Below are positions 53,857 through 64,000 of a stretch of DNA of 64,000 nt, piece by piece. How positions within the stretch are numbered: position 1 is the stretch's first letter; each line of letters opens with the position of its first letter. Under the pieces are notes generated by a model, which was not told where the DNA came from, made no database searches, and saw only the letters and a program-made list of their open reading frames with translations. The translations under genes were made by a program, and so were the position numbers. Source of the stretch: Naumovozyma dairenensis CBS 421 (lineage: Eukaryota > Ascomycota > Saccharomycetes > Saccharomycetales > Saccharomycetaceae); assembly GCF_000227115.2 (NCBI RefSeq), contig NC_016479.1, positions 868,001 to 932,000 on the forward strand, written 5' to 3'.

Positions 53857-55788
53857 CTATCTTGAGAAAAAAGATAAGATGTTTCCAGATCCTTTAGCAG
53901 TTTTTCTCTTCTTACCATTAGAAAGAATCCGTTTACTATTGCTGCTAGGCCTTTTGGTTGAAAATAAAAGTCGTTGTTCACCAACAGAAAGGTTTCTTGA
54001 ATCATTTCCTATACCATTGAGGCTATCAGATAATTTTGACGCAAAGTGAAAATCTAAGTGCTCTTGAAATTCTTTAGTATTTGGAAAAAATAGATCACAT
54101 TTTTGACACTGTAACTCTTCTGTTTTTTCTTCTGCCGCTATTACTGTGCTATGGTCCTCTTCCTCCGCCATTTCGTCCTTATTTCGTTCATCATTATTCT
54201 TTTCGTAAACCTGCGCCTGGTTCCCAAACATATCGAGTACTGTCTTCTTCAAATCTAATATTTCGAAATTGGAAATTACTAGATTCATATTGGTTAATGG
54301 GTAAAATTTTTTTGAATTTGGTTCAGCATATTTTTTATCTAATTCAGCAGCCATTTTCGAGGTTGCATTGAGGAGGTCCTGGCAAGCCAGTTTGGAATCA
54401 CGGTTATGCAACTGGGTAGTTTTCCTATACGTTTCACCAAGAGTTGTCTTCATTAAAACAGTTGCTGATCTTGGTATTATTACTTTATTATATTCCTGCT
54501 CTAGTTCTTGAATACGGGTGGCTAGCTCACCACTAAATACTTCCAGCCAATCGATACAATCTATCAAACTCTTACAGGAACTTGATCTCATATTTTTATT
54601 TGACATCATCGACTTCACTAGTGGACGGGTATTCAATTGGACAGGGTGAACACCCCTTGAAAGCTCGAAAATCTTCTTCGCCAAAGTATGAATATTTGTT
54701 GAATCGATAGTAGTTAATTCATTGAACTGACCTCCTCTCTCTTCAAGCTGTTTTTCTAAAAATGACTCTAATTCTTTTGGAGAATTTGCCCATGTATTTC
54801 GAATATATTTTATACTATCCTTTGGAGGAAGATTTAATACTTGGCATATTTCTTTGCCTAATTTACCACCTAAGGTCCAAAAACTCGTAATTTCAAATGA
54901 TCCGTTATCCAGAAAATCTTCTAAACAATTATTTTTTATTATTGTCTGTGCATCAGGTTTTCTAAAGTTAGATCCTAATTTAGCAACGTTCTTCGTTCTA
55001 GCTATACCGCAGGATGTCGTGTATCCAAGACTTTCCTTAATCACATCCCGCATTTTTTGTGTCTCTCTTGATGCAAGGGCAAAAATTATATCATCCCAGT
55101 CATTGAGTAAAGGCCGGTTCGCAGGATTAAAAACCATCCCTGTAAATTCAAGGTTTTTAAGCTCATCAGGAAGCGATGGTAAAGCAGTTTGTAAATCGTA
55201 CTCACCGTTTATGAATGTATTCCGGATTGCTTGCATGGCCTCACTTTTTTGAAATACCTCATCATCACTAAACATCAAATCTTCAAAACAAAGACGTCCG
55301 AGATCTAAAAACACCTCATCAACACTAGCCTTTTCGACCGAATAACAGTATTCTTTAAATATCTTAAACAATTTCCTACTCTCTCTTCTGTATGGATCTA
55401 AAGAAACCTTATAATTATCTGGCGGTAGCTGTTTTTCCTTTTCCTTCATCCATGATCCATATCCATCATAATAGGTCCACCAAGATTCACCTTTCTTAAA
55501 TACCGCAGTATGGATAGGTATAAGATGATCACATTTTTTCATGGCTTCGTGGATAGTATCCATTCTCGATATTCCATATTTTCTGGCTGCATACGATACC
55601 GCTATTATAGAATTCCATTGTACACATACCACGGGGTCATCTCTTGTATAGTCGCATCTAATTTGTTCGACCTGTGCGAAAAATGCATTAACATCGATAT
55701 GAGCCATGCATGATAACGGAGATAGGTATGAAGTTGTAACTGAGTTAAGCTGGATTAAATCATTCCATGTAAACTTTGACATTAACAT
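53857..55788 (-). CDS. RAD30: DNA polymerase eta (translesion synthesis)
   Basis: A 643-residue Y-family polymerase (632 in S. cerevisiae) that bypasses UV cyclobutane dimers accurately. Active-site motifs: HIDVNAFFAQVEQ near residue 31, YAARKYGISR, and SVDEVFLDLG with the catalytic D-E pair. Helix-hairpin and little-finger regions follow with KSMMSNKNMR. Near residue 560 a UBZ ubiquitin-binding zinc finger CQKCDLFFPNTKEFQEHLDF keeps full C2H2 ligands; S. cerevisiae lacks the usual spacing. The C terminus NILSFFSR is a PCNA-interacting motif. The frame starts MLMSKFTW; the S. cerevisiae start aligns with the second Met (55782). Two MCB boxes lie upstream. Confidence 0.96.
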   Translation of the reverse strand: MLMSKFTWNDLIQLNSVTTSYLSPLSCMAHIDVNAFFAQVEQIRCDYTRDDPVVCVQWNSIIAVSYAARKYGISRMDTIHEAMKKCDHLIPIHTAVFKKGESWWTYYDGYGSWMKEKEKQLPPDNYKVSLDPYRRESRKLFKIFKEYCYSVEKASVDEVFLDLGRLCFEDLMFSDDEVFQKSEAMQAIRNTFINGEYDLQTALPSLPDELKNLEFTGMVFNPANRPLLNDWDDIIFALASRETQKMRDVIKESLGYTTSCGIARTKNVAKLGSNFRKPDAQTIIKNNCLEDFLDNGSFEITSFWTLGGKLGKEICQVLNLPPKDSIKYIRNTWANSPKELESFLEKQLEERGGQFNELTTIDSTNIHTLAKKIFELSRGVHPVQLNTRPLVKSMMSNKNMRSSSCKSLIDCIDWLEVFSGELATRIQELEQEYNKVIIPRSATVLMKTTLGETYRKTTQLHNRDSKLACQDLLNATSKMAAELDKKYAEPNSKKFYPLTNMNLVISNFEILDLKKTVLDMFGNQAQVYEKNNDERNKDEMAEEEDHSTVIAAEEKTEELQCQKCDLFFPNTKEFQEHLDFHFASKLSDSLNGIGNDSRNLSVGEQRLLFSTKRPSSNSKRILSNGKKRKTAKGSGNILSFFSR

Positions 55789-57781
55789 CTAGTTGCTACT
55801 TCTTTAAGAGCCATCATAGTGCAAGAAACTTACTTTTCTATGACTAAGTTAAGTGGAATTAATAGGATATGCTTTCAAGTGTTATATTATTTTTCTTTAT
55901 TGCTACGCGTAATGTATTTCACGCGTTTTCTAAACAGTTGATTGGGTTTAATGTGATGTTCAATTATCGTCATATAAAAACATCTCTGTGGTAGGATTAT
56001 GATATAACCAAGAAAATAATAGAAAAAAAAATGGACTGAAAAGGATTTATTGAGATTTTGTTGTTGGCAGATGATATAACTTTCAATAAAATGACTATAA
56101 TAGGGGCCCTAGTTCAAGGGTGATAAGTCTGTGACGTCGATTTAGTTGCTCTAAATCATACCTAGATCTAAGGACTTAAGCATAAGATACTATTAACTGA
56201 TTACTACTTCTACTTCATCAGTTATAAGGAAAACAATACTAAAGTGCATTACCAGCATACAAGTCACATTGAGCTTGAAACTTCAAGTTATTTACCTTAT
56301 TATCCTTCTCTGCTTTTTATATAAAATAGCTATACTGACACTAGCCTATAGACTATACCTGGACTTATTAATATCTAACCCCGAGTTATCAGTAAGTAGA
56401 AAAACTTGCATCTAACAAAATGTCACAGTTTGCTATTGTCCAAAATCAAGCATACAACATAAACTAAAGCGTCTAGGAATATTCGGACCCGAAGTTTCAT
56501 TCTTAACCGATGAACGATTATTCGCCATATATACAAGGTTCTTTCTTTATATTAAACTTTATTAATAGAATATAATCAAACTTCCTTCTGGTTTTTATTT
56601 TTGAGAAATAGTTCTTTTCATCTTTGGAATATTTTTTATTTTCAAGTTTTTCATTTTAATTCTTTATTTAATTTGATTTTTCAACCTAAATAAAAAAAGT
56701 CTAATCCTAAAATAAACAAAACATGACATAATTATATCTCAAAATTAAAAGACTCTATTTCCAACAGAGGATCAAATGAATCATCTCTTAGCCCCCCATT
56801 TAAAAATCTACGTTAAGTATAAAAGAAGGGAGTGGACTTAGAGCTTTTATGAAAACTGTATTTTCGTTTCTTGCGTTAATTGTTCTTGGCTTCACTAAAC
56901 AAATAATAGTAGAGTATCTCCTAATTCTCAATAGAGCCTATGTAACTTATCAATAGCTATGTGAGGGGTGTTTATTAATTTTGTCCCAGAAACTGGGAGA
57001 ATTTAATTGATATATATAAAATAAATATGGTACCTAGGTGTGAGGCAGCTACCTTTATGGATAACTACCATTTATCAAACTTTTCAAGTTCCTTAGAAAG
57101 AGAAGAGGCGAAGGAAACAAAGGATCCAATGCCTTCAGAGTAATAGTTACCTAAGTTAAGCGAAGTTCTGCCTTGTTAATTGTTCTCTGATTAGCACAAC
57201 TCCTCAGACGCTTTGAACACTTTCATCAGCAAGATTAACTCATGATTAACTTTGAATTGAAATGTGACCAAGAAACTACTGAAAGAAAAGATATAAAAAA
57301 TTATTACTTCCATATCTTTAATTATTTTTTTCTCAAGAAGATAAAAGCTCTCTTCCAAAAAATACTTTACGTTACATTTTTCAAGATTCAGACTAGGAAA
57401 TGTACTATATACGATAAATATCTGACAAAGTGAAAGATGGACCAATATAACTATGGAATAAGAGTTATCTTGGTGAGTAAATGTCAATTAGATCTTGTTT
57501 GAAACTTAAATAGGAACCAAGTACGGTAGTAATAAAATGAAAATCGATTGATAGTCATAACCTGGCACCGGAGTGTTGTCAAACTGTTTTTGTTCTGATA
57601 ATAAGTATCTGAACCTTTTGCAAAATAGTAAAGTTTTGTAAGTACGATGGGTTCAAAAAGAGAAAAAAAAAGAAAGGAAAATGGGAATGGGTAACGTTGA
57701 AATGATTGTTTTTTATTGCCTTAGATTAGAAAATACAGAATGATATATGGGATGGAATATTTGGAATTAAATATAAAAATC
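55789..57781. other. 2 kb gene-free region
   Basis: RAD30 promoter at the left with MCB boxes, RPL12 3' end at the right. No gene or repeat recognised between, only AT-rich sequence. Confidence 0.5.
55905..55926. promoter_or_regulatory. Two MCB boxes (ACGCGT) upstream of RAD30
   Basis: ACGCGT at 55905-55910 and again at 55921-55926, 117-138 bp before the RAD30 ATG. Paired MCB elements are the hallmark of MBF-driven G1/S genes. Confidence 0.6.
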
Positions 57782-58279
57782 TTAGTTTTCTGGAATTTCA
57801 ATTTCACCAGCGTTAATACCTTCAATGATATCGTGAGGGTTTTTGAAATCAACACGACAACCAATGGATTGAGCGGTACCTAAAATTTCTTTAGTGACGG
57901 AAGCCAAGTTCTTACCGAAAGATTTTTCTTGCATTTGCTTAGCAATTTCAATAATGTCATCCAATTGTAAGTTACCACTGTGCTTGATGTTCTTATCCTT
58001 CTTTCTGTCTCTTGGTGGTTCCTTCAAAGCAGTAATAACCAAAGAGGAAGCAGATGGAACAACAGAAGCAGTAGCTTGTCTGTTTTGGATCTTCAATTGG
58101 ACGGTAACCTTGATACCCTTGAAGTCCTTGGTAGCCTTGGCGATATCTTCACCGACCTTCTTTGGAGACAAACCCAAAGGACCGATCTTAGGAGCTAAAG
58201 CGGCAGAAGCACCAACTTCACCACCGACAGCTCTTAAGTACAAGTATTTGACTTCAGTTGGATCAAACTTTGGAGGCAT
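57782..58279 (-). CDS. RPL12B: 60S ribosomal protein L12 (uL11)
   Basis: A 165-residue protein, same length as yeast Rpl12, forming the base of the P-stalk on the large subunit with the GTPase-associated rRNA. Conserved start [20 protein letters not shown], then [20 protein letters not shown] and the rRNA-binding C-terminal domain ending AGEIEIPEN. Intronless as in S. cerevisiae. RAD30 adjacency equals RPL12B (YDR418W), although VMA8 nearby belongs to the RPL12A (YEL054C) side. Confidence 0.97.
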   Translation of the reverse strand: MPPKFDPTEVKYLYLRAVGGEVGASAALAPKIGPLGLSPKKVGEDIAKATKDFKGIKVTVQLKIQNRQATASVVPSASSLVITALKEPPRDRKKDKNIKHSGNLQLDDIIEIAKQMQEKSFGKNLASVTKEILGTAQSIGCRVDFKNPHDIIEGINAGEIEIPEN

Positions 58280-59084
58280 TGTATCTTGTTAAATTATACT
58301 TGCTTGAGGCACTCTGAGTTGTGTTCAATTGAAGGTTATTACGAAAAAACCATTAACCATCTTATGCATTATACAATAGTTTCTTTTCAGAACGGATCTT
58401 CCAAAGGAGATGCCCGGCTCACTAAGAAATTTGAGAGGAGCCTCGGGGAAGTTTTCACCTTTTTGCGGGCCGAGATTTCTAACGCGACATTTAGGGACCC
58501 CCTTCTAAATGTGAGGCAAGTGCCCCCTGCCTAGTACCTAAACAGATATAATGAAGAGGCAGTTTGATGGAGCTTATTCTTAACTATCTACACGATAAGT
58601 TAGCAACTCCAAAGAAACAATTTAGGTATACATTTAACCTCAGATAAATGCAATCTATTATATCTTAATCATTCTCTCTTGTCCAATAGTGGATTTACCC
58701 TTATAATGGGTTAAACACCCAAACACCCAAATGATGTATGGATGGAGATAGTCATAAATATTTCTTTCACTTTTTTTCAATGAATCTTCCGGAGTTTTAC
58801 GAGGGGCAACGTGTTCAGAAATACGAATTGTTAAGTATTTTTCTTTTCATCATACCGTGGTTGTATCTATTATACGCTACTATTAAGAAAACGAAAAAGA
58901 AAACCATACATACTTTGGTGTCGTTTCAGCACTTTCGTTTGCCGGTCATTACAATACATATTTCTAAAAAACCTGAGAACGACGACGTTCGCTGGCTGCT
59001 AGCCCAGGCATATTGGTAGACATGATCTAAATTCTCCACTAGTGTCCAAAAAGAAACTCAATTTGGGAACATTAAGCCCCTCGT
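58280..59084. other. RPL12 upstream region
   Basis: No gene; Rap1-like sites as listed. Unreadable retroelement remnants may extend into its right part. Confidence 0.4.
58715..58730. promoter_or_regulatory. Tandem Rap1-like sites upstream of RPL12
   Basis: ACACCCAAACACCC repeats the Rap1 half-motif ACACCC twice. It lies about 435 bp upstream of the RPL12 ATG, somewhat far for a ribosomal protein promoter. Inferred. Confidence 0.4.
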
Positions 59085-59760
59085 GGAAGTGCAGCTGTTT
59101 GTGCAGCCATCTTTTAGTGAATATGTGAAATCTCTATTCTCTTATCTAAAATCTAATCTACAAGCCGTATTACACGTTGTGGTGTCGTCTGATACAAGCC
59201 GTTTTACTCTAATGGGAACGTTACCGATCTTTAACCCTGGTTTACTATACATTACTCCTAATAAAATGTGTTGGTCAACCACTATCAATCAATGCTTCGA
59301 AAATCTCCAGTATTTGTTCTAATCTTCACAATACAGACGTCTTGAACAGGCGGATTAATTTCAATGGTGGTAACATGTGGATATCCCTTTTCATGCTCTT
59401 CTAAATTGCATAATGACATAGAATCTTCTCTGTATGCGCTTCTAAATTGCATACTAATAAATCATCATTGGAGCTACACTCAGGAATGGCAACAGTAGCT
59501 TCAAGTTCTTCATTGGCTTTACATAGGCCTCGCATTGAGTTTCTTGCATTGTTTCTTATAATGACCATATTCATGACAGTTCATGCAAAGGTCATTCTCT
59601 TTGCAAATTCTATTCCAGTCTACAGTCCAGAGTTACTATTATCTGACCTTCTTTTGGTACCACCAATGCGCTTTCGAGAATCGTTCGAACTTCTCAATGC
59701 GGGTCTATTACCGTCATTAGTTCCCCTTCCATTATTATAACTCCTAGGATTGTTGTTATA
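59085..59760 (-). mobile_element. Ty3-type gag-protease relic
   Basis: On the minus strand, with one frameshift near 59627, the sequence reads a basic Asn/Arg-rich segment (RKRIGGTKRRSDNSNSG), then a perfect CCHC zinc knuckle CMNCHEYGHYKKQC (59545-59586), then a stop at 59519. Further on, in another frame, it gives an aspartic-protease motif ALIDSG-stop-PTHFIRS (59254-59298). That is very close in form to the Ty3 protease DSGSPTSFIRR. This is a dead 5' piece of a Ty3-type element unrelated in detail to the intact one at 44466. Confidence 0.85.
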
Positions 59761-59761
59761 T

Positions 59762-59925
59762 TAATGGAAGGGGTAATAATAATGGTAGTAGGTCTGTGCG
59801 GGCAAAGTCGAACGAAACTCGAAAACGCATGGGTGGTACAAAAAGAAGGTCAGATAATAGTAACTCTGGACCTGTAGACTGGAACCGAATTTGTCGTGAA
59901 AATAACTTGAGTATGAACTGTCAGC
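59762..59925 (+). mobile_element. Second, inverted gag relic
   Basis: Plus strand reads RKRMGGTKRRSDNSNSGPVD and WNRICRENNLSMNC, clearly homologous to the minus-strand relic at 59519-59760 but about 70 percent identical over the Asn-rich part. It breaks off at the zinc knuckle (first Cys already Ser). The two relics face each other head to head across about 59755-59765, so they come from two different copies rather than a fresh inverted duplication. Confidence 0.8.
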
Positions 59926-60254
59926 AAGCCAGTTTTATAGAAGGGGGACGGACATTATTATTTTTTCTGATTGATTTCAATTTTATTCCCATCGTAGTAA
60001 CTCCTTTCCAATTCAAGCAGTTTTTAGTTAATAAGTTATGTAGAACTTTGTTACAAACATCTTATTCATTTGGAATATGAACGACCTAAAGGAAGGAAAG
60101 TCGACTTATTCATCGCATAGCAGCTTAATGTATAGATAGTCAACTTAGGCATCAATTCAGTTTGACTGAAGAATAAGTTTGATACCGAGAGACATTACGT
60201 TTAGATTAGAAGAATGTCATTAATAATAATTACTGATTTCTATATAATATATGA
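59926..60254. other. Spacer between relics and SYF1 3' end
   Basis: No gene seen. Confidence 0.4.
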
Positions 60255-62801
60255 TTATAAATCAAGCTCTATCTCTTCTGGATTGCTAGTAGTCATAGTT
60301 TTTTGCTGTTTTGCACTAGCCGCTGCTGTAACGAATTGAACGTTGCCATCATTATGACTTGCTTCCTCTGTATCTATCTTCATTTCGTTCTCAAGTTGCC
60401 TTTTTAACCTCAACATATTTTTATATGTTTCTTTGTTACCATATTCTAGCTCAAATTTGTCCCAATGTTCCCATAAATCTGTATTTTCTACTGGTGGCAA
60501 CAACTTTGCACCATATTCCATTATTTCTCTTGCCCTTGTAACTTCTTTACTTTTAGCTTCTAAATGTGCAAACTTTAGGATGTAAGGAATCACTTTCGAA
60601 TTAGGTAACGCTGTAATAGCTTGTTCATAAAGTTCTCTTGCGACAGAAATACCGAAATTAGATTCTGCTTCAGAAATGCACATATCCCATAAAGTGAGTC
60701 GACTATTTAAGTAAGTACGACCTTCACCATTATTTTTGGCCCCATCTAATAAGATGTCCACTGATTTTTTAATCAAGCCATTTTTCTCAGCTTCATATTT
60801 ACTGTAGAGGATAAACAATGCTTTACAGTCAACACCTGCTTGTATTAAGTGTCGTAGTGACTGATCAAACAGTTCCCTTATGTGTTCTTTAGAGATTATT
60901 GAACTTTCAACCACTTCGGACAGGTAGATATTCCAAATCTCATTTTGCGTTTCAGGTGTAAATATTGCAACAGCCCTTTCATAAACCTGATAGCTATCCA
61001 AAGTTCTTCCACAGTTTTTTAGAAAATGGGCGTAGTTTATAAACATCATAGGCGATAAAATTTTCAGTTTAATTGCACTCTCATATGTCTCTATGATTTT
61101 ATCCTTCCAAATCTTCTCATTCTCAAAGGTTGAATTTACCATTTCTAACAAATCTATTTTTAATGACCATAACTTTAACGAATTGAAAACAATTGTTTGT
61201 GCAGGGACCTTCCCATGACTGGCTCTAAATTTATCTATAATCACATCAGGATGATCTGGAGCTATTAATGCAGTATCTAATAATAAAAGACATCTTTGTA
61301 CACCGTCATCTAACTCTAGTTCATTATTTATCCATGTTGTCCATATTTCTTCCAAGTCTTCTATATATGGGAAAGGGACTTTCAGTGCACTTTCATATAT
61401 CTGTCTTGCACTATCATAATTTTTACTATCCCAGTATATCTGAGCATAACTTACCCAAAGCTTCCCAAATACTCCTCGAGTAATTACTTTCAGAGGGTCA
61501 ATTTTCATTATAGCCTCGGTATATACTTCCACTTTCTTACTCTTTGCTTCAAATAATGCAACTCTTTCATTCCATGTTGATATCATATTCGGATTCTGTC
61601 TTAACTTTAGATTATTCATTTTCAACTTGTAATTTACAGTTAGATCTTGCGCGATTTGAAAATGAGAAGATAAAAGCTCTTCCCATTTGGGATCAGTCTG
61701 TAAAGTTTTATTGTCTTTTAACTCATTAATAATTGTCTCCAAGAAAGCCTGCTCGAAATTAAGATGCAGATTATAAAGAATCGTAAAATCGTGAACAGAT
61801 GAAGTAGCTTTCAACGATTTTTGCAAGAGCTCCTCAAATTGATCAAATTTCGCTTGTTTAATGTAATGCTTTGCCTTTAATATTGTTACAGTTAGACACT
61901 CAGTTGGAAACTGCTTTTCCAATTCTTCAGCGAATAGCTCATACTCCTTTTCCAGTTTTAATGATTCTAACATTTTCAGGTAATTTAAATTTATATCAAA
62001 AGATGAACCTTTTGTCGGCAGATATGATGTTGAAGTCCCTTTTGTCTCCCTCATTGATTGTTTATATATCTCAATTGCAGTGTTATAATCTTTGGTGTTA
62101 TACAATGCCTGCAATACTTGCTCGACCGCCGACGGTGGGCATACCAAAATGTATCTTCTTAAAAAGTGGGAAGCCCATACATTAGCAAAATCCGTTTCTT
62201 CATTATTCTTACTTGTAATCTCATTATCTGTCGCAAACAAAGTTTTATAAATCAAAAGTTGGAGTTCATCGTATTGATCTTGCTCGACATCATTTTCATC
62301 CTCTTCATCTGCAAAAGTCAAGGGAAGAAATTTTTCATAAATAAATTCGATTATTTTCCCCCATAAGGTTCCTTGATCTTGTATCTTCAATCGAGTAATG
62401 GAAATATCAAAAACTTCCCTAATTAGTTTCAGGTCATATTGTTCGAGAGCGAAATCCAAGAACATAAAATATATGTCAGTAGGAGTCTTTTCTTGACATG
62501 TGTCTAAACATTTTTGGAAAATGAGAGTCATTTTTGAATATTTAAATTTATTGGCCATAAATCTGTCATTTTGCCAAGTTATATACTCCATCCATAGTTC
62601 TCCATCATCAACAAATTGTAATAGCAATCTCTCGTATAACCATTCAATAAGATCTTCGGTTCTCTTACTGTTTTTATTATTGGGGTCTCTTAATTGTGAT
62701 TTCCAGTGATCCAGATATCGTTTCCAAGCAGTTAGATTCTGAGGATCCTTTTGTAGTTCATATTCAAATGCAATGTCATCTTCATTCAAGAAAGCCTCCA
62801 T
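60255..62801 (-). CDS. SYF1: Pre-mRNA splicing factor Syf1 (Prp19 complex)
   Basis: An 848-residue HAT/TPR-repeat protein (859 in S. cerevisiae), scaffold of the Prp19-associated complex in the activated spliceosome. The start MEAFLNEDDIAFEYELQKDP is followed by repeated W/Y-x-x-Y/W helical pairs across the length, for example ENLTAWKRYLDHW-like and DLWEHWDKFELEYGN near the C terminus. The open frame to 62912 begins with TTG, so I start at the ATG at 62801. S. cerevisiae YDR416W also lies beside RPL12B. Confidence 0.94.
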   Translation of the reverse strand: MEAFLNEDDIAFEYELQKDPQNLTAWKRYLDHWKSQLRDPNNKNSKRTEDLIEWLYERLLLQFVDDGELWMEYITWQNDRFMANKFKYSKMTLIFQKCLDTCQEKTPTDIYFMFLDFALEQYDLKLIREVFDISITRLKIQDQGTLWGKIIEFIYEKFLPLTFADEEDENDVEQDQYDELQLLIYKTLFATDNEITSKNNEETDFANVWASHFLRRYILVCPPSAVEQVLQALYNTKDYNTAIEIYKQSMRETKGTSTSYLPTKGSSFDINLNYLKMLESLKLEKEYELFAEELEKQFPTECLTVTILKAKHYIKQAKFDQFEELLQKSLKATSSVHDFTILYNLHLNFEQAFLETIINELKDNKTLQTDPKWEELLSSHFQIAQDLTVNYKLKMNNLKLRQNPNMISTWNERVALFEAKSKKVEVYTEAIMKIDPLKVITRGVFGKLWVSYAQIYWDSKNYDSARQIYESALKVPFPYIEDLEEIWTTWINNELELDDGVQRCLLLLDTALIAPDHPDVIIDKFRASHGKVPAQTIVFNSLKLWSLKIDLLEMVNSTFENEKIWKDKIIETYESAIKLKILSPMMFINYAHFLKNCGRTLDSYQVYERAVAIFTPETQNEIWNIYLSEVVESSIISKEHIRELFDQSLRHLIQAGVDCKALFILYSKYEAEKNGLIKKSVDILLDGAKNNGEGRTYLNSRLTLWDMCISEAESNFGISVARELYEQAITALPNSKVIPYILKFAHLEAKSKEVTRAREIMEYGAKLLPPVENTDLWEHWDKFELEYGNKETYKNMLRLKRQLENEMKIDTEEASHNDGNVQFVTAAASAKQQKTMTTSNPEEIELDL

Positions 62802-63237
62802 ATTCGAGCGCACCAGGGAAAAAACTGAGAACTGAAAACAAAATAAGGACAGATAAGAAGTTCTGTTCGTCACTAATCTAATGATAAAACCAAACTTGCT
62901 CACGCAGTTCAATCAATCATGATCCAACTTACTACTCACTCTTTTCTCTTTGATTATAGCACTCTTCCCATCTTTCCATATTATAGACTGAAAAATCACC
63001 CACTGTTACCCGGTTCTCGGACCTCTTGTGTAAAATTATGATTTCTAACAGTAAATTATAGTATGTTGTTGTAGTAAGAGTATACTGTACAAAAAAAAAA
63101 AAGGCAGCAACATCTCTTCATATAATAGGACATGGAAATGAGCCGGTCTTTACCTACTTGATTCATTGGAGTTTCTTTCCCTATTCCAATAAGCAGCTTA
63201 TCATTAATAAGAACGGAATACACCACATTTAAAATAA
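62802..63237. other. Divergent SYF1 / VMA8 promoter region
   Basis: No gene; A12 tract at about 63091-63102. Confidence 0.45.
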
Positions 63238-64000
63238 ATGTCCGGAACGAGAGAGCAAGTCTTCCCCACACGTATGACCTTGGGGGTCATGAAAACCAAA
63301 TTGAAAGGTGCCAATCAAGGTTATTCATTATTAAAGAGGAAATCTGAGGCTCTAACTAAGAGATTCAGAGACATTACTAAGAGAATTGATGATGCCAAAC
63401 AAAAAATGGGGAGAGTTATGCAGACTGCAGCTTTCTCATTGGCAGAAGTTTCTTACGCGACTGGTGAAAATATCGGGTATCAAGTGCAAGAAAGTGTATT
63501 GAATGCCAGATTTAAAGTTAGAGCTCGTCAAGAGAATGTTAGTGGTGTTTATTTACCACAATTTGAATCGTTTGTGGATCCAGAGATTAATGATTTTAAG
63601 TTGACGGGGTTGGGTCGTGGTGGTCAACAAGTGCAGCGTGCGAAGGAAATTTATTCAAAAGCTGTGGAAACTTTGGTGGAATTGGCTTCGTTACAGACCG
63701 CTTTTATTATCTTGGATGAAGTTATTAAAGTGACGAATAGAAGAGTTAATGCTATTGAACATGTTATTATTCCAAGAACTGAAAATACAATTGCTTATAT
63801 TAATAGTGAATTGGATGAATTAGATAGAGAAGAATTTTACAGATTAAAGAAAGTGCAGGAAAAGAAACAAAAAGAAACGGCAAGACTCGATGAAGAAATG
63901 AAAATTAAACGACTAGCTGAAGAAGAAAAAGCAAAGAACGAAAATCTAAATGAAGAAGGAAACGAGCAAGAAGTGAAAAATGAATCGAGCCCAGAAAGAG
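63238..64000 (+). CDS. VMA8: V-ATPase V1 subunit D (3' end outside window)
   Basis: ATG at 63238 opens a frame of 254 codons to the window edge; S. cerevisiae Vma8 has 256 residues, so little is missing. It forms the central rotor stalk of the vacuolar proton pump. [20 protein letters not shown] and [20 protein letters not shown], then long coiled-coil helices, [19 protein letters not shown] and [17 protein letters not shown], are nearly identical to yeast. The C-terminal tail is Glu/Lys-rich. In S. cerevisiae it is YEL051W, on the sister region to SYF1-RPL12B-RAD30. Confidence 0.97.
   Translation, partial: MSGTREQVFPTRMTLGVMKTKLKGANQGYSLLKRKSEALTKRFRDITKRIDDAKQKMGRVMQTAAFSLAEVSYATGENIGYQVQESVLNARFKVRARQENVSGVYLPQFESFVDPEINDFKLTGLGRGGQQVQRAKEIYSKAVETLVELASLQTAFIILDEVIKVTNRRVNAIEHVIIPRTENTIAYINSELDELDREEFYRLKKVQEKKQKETARLDEEMKIKRLAEEEKAKNENLNEEGNEQEVKNESSPER

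Noticed and set aside
59447..59740. 97-residue plus-strand frame with a hydrophobic stretch
   Set aside because: It is the complement of the Ty3-type gag relic.
62802..62912. Hydrophobic N-terminal extension of SYF1
   Set aside because: It starts with TTG; the nuclear family begins at MEAFLNEDD-like sequence.
1..64000. CRISPR arrays, bacterial operons, rRNA, centromere
   Set aside because: Nuclear yeast DNA; no regularly spaced repeats, no rRNA, and no CDEI-CDEII-CDEIII arrangement was found by eye.

Overview
This window is nuclear DNA from a budding yeast of the family Saccharomycetaceae. The genes are compact and intronless, most are collinear with Saccharomyces cerevisiae, and many coding regions carry Asn/Gln homopolymers. 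The central block OPI3 ... ADD66 - EAP1 - RFC2 - YAE1 - TOR - ARP3 - CCT5 - RPA12 - NTA1 - MNN4/MNN14 - CBF1 - PTK2 mixes genes that S. cerevisiae keeps on its chromosome X and chromosome XI sister regions. The right-hand block MSL1 - RAD30 - RPL12 - SYF1 - VMA8 mixes chromosome IV-side and V-side genes in the same way. LOS1 and the HAM1-NPA3 group are missing from their expected places. This fits a post-whole-genome-duplication genus (Kazachstania/Naumovozyma/Tetrapisispora-like) that lost different duplicates from S. cerevisiae. I cannot name the species.

Layout. 1-2597: 3' part of a STE20-type PAK kinase, cut by the window edge. 3966-4751: NQO-type flavodoxin-fold quinone reductase. 7388-8137: TIR/TIP1-type GPI mannoprotein, preceded by 2.6 kb without a gene. 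8833-9519: OPI3. 9657-11058: tRNA-Thr(CGU) with a solo LTR (family B) at its Pol III terminator and a ~0.9 kb repeat (family A) just upstream. 11375-12340: ADD66. 12860-14180: decayed coding-like relic. 14835-42041: EAP1, RFC2, YAE1, a 2445-residue TOR kinase, ARP3, CCT5, RPA12, an unrecognised small gene, NTA1, MNN4/MNN14, CBF1, PTK2. 43532-52660: second A-tRNA-B cluster, its tRNA-Tyr interrupted by a full-length young Ty3/gypsy element. 53161-64000: MSL1, RAD30, RPL12, two diverged head-to-head Ty3-type relics, SYF1 and the start of VMA8.

The most interesting part is the retroelement biology around the two tRNA genes. The 7.7 kb element (44466-52187) has LTRs of 849 and 850 bp differing only by three single-base indels, a perfect 5-bp target duplication, and intact gag and pol. 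Gag and pol lie in the same frame, separated by one UAA codon. No canonical initiator-tRNA primer-binding site follows the 5' LTR; a perfect 7-bp hairpin running into the gag ATG stands there instead. The element sits inside the tRNA gene rather than upstream of it. Separately, the two family-B solo LTRs lie directly at the T8 Pol III terminators of two different tRNA genes, and the two family-A repeats lie 14-17 bp upstream of the same two tRNAs. This suggests that two retroelement families divide the flanks of tRNA genes between them.

The remaining genes are housekeeping: TOR signalling, DNA replication and translesion synthesis, chaperonin, actin nucleation, Pol I transcription, splicing, V-ATPase and translation control. 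Cell-cycle type promoter elements are visible before RFC2 and RAD30, an E-box before CBF1 and Rap1-like sites before RPL12.
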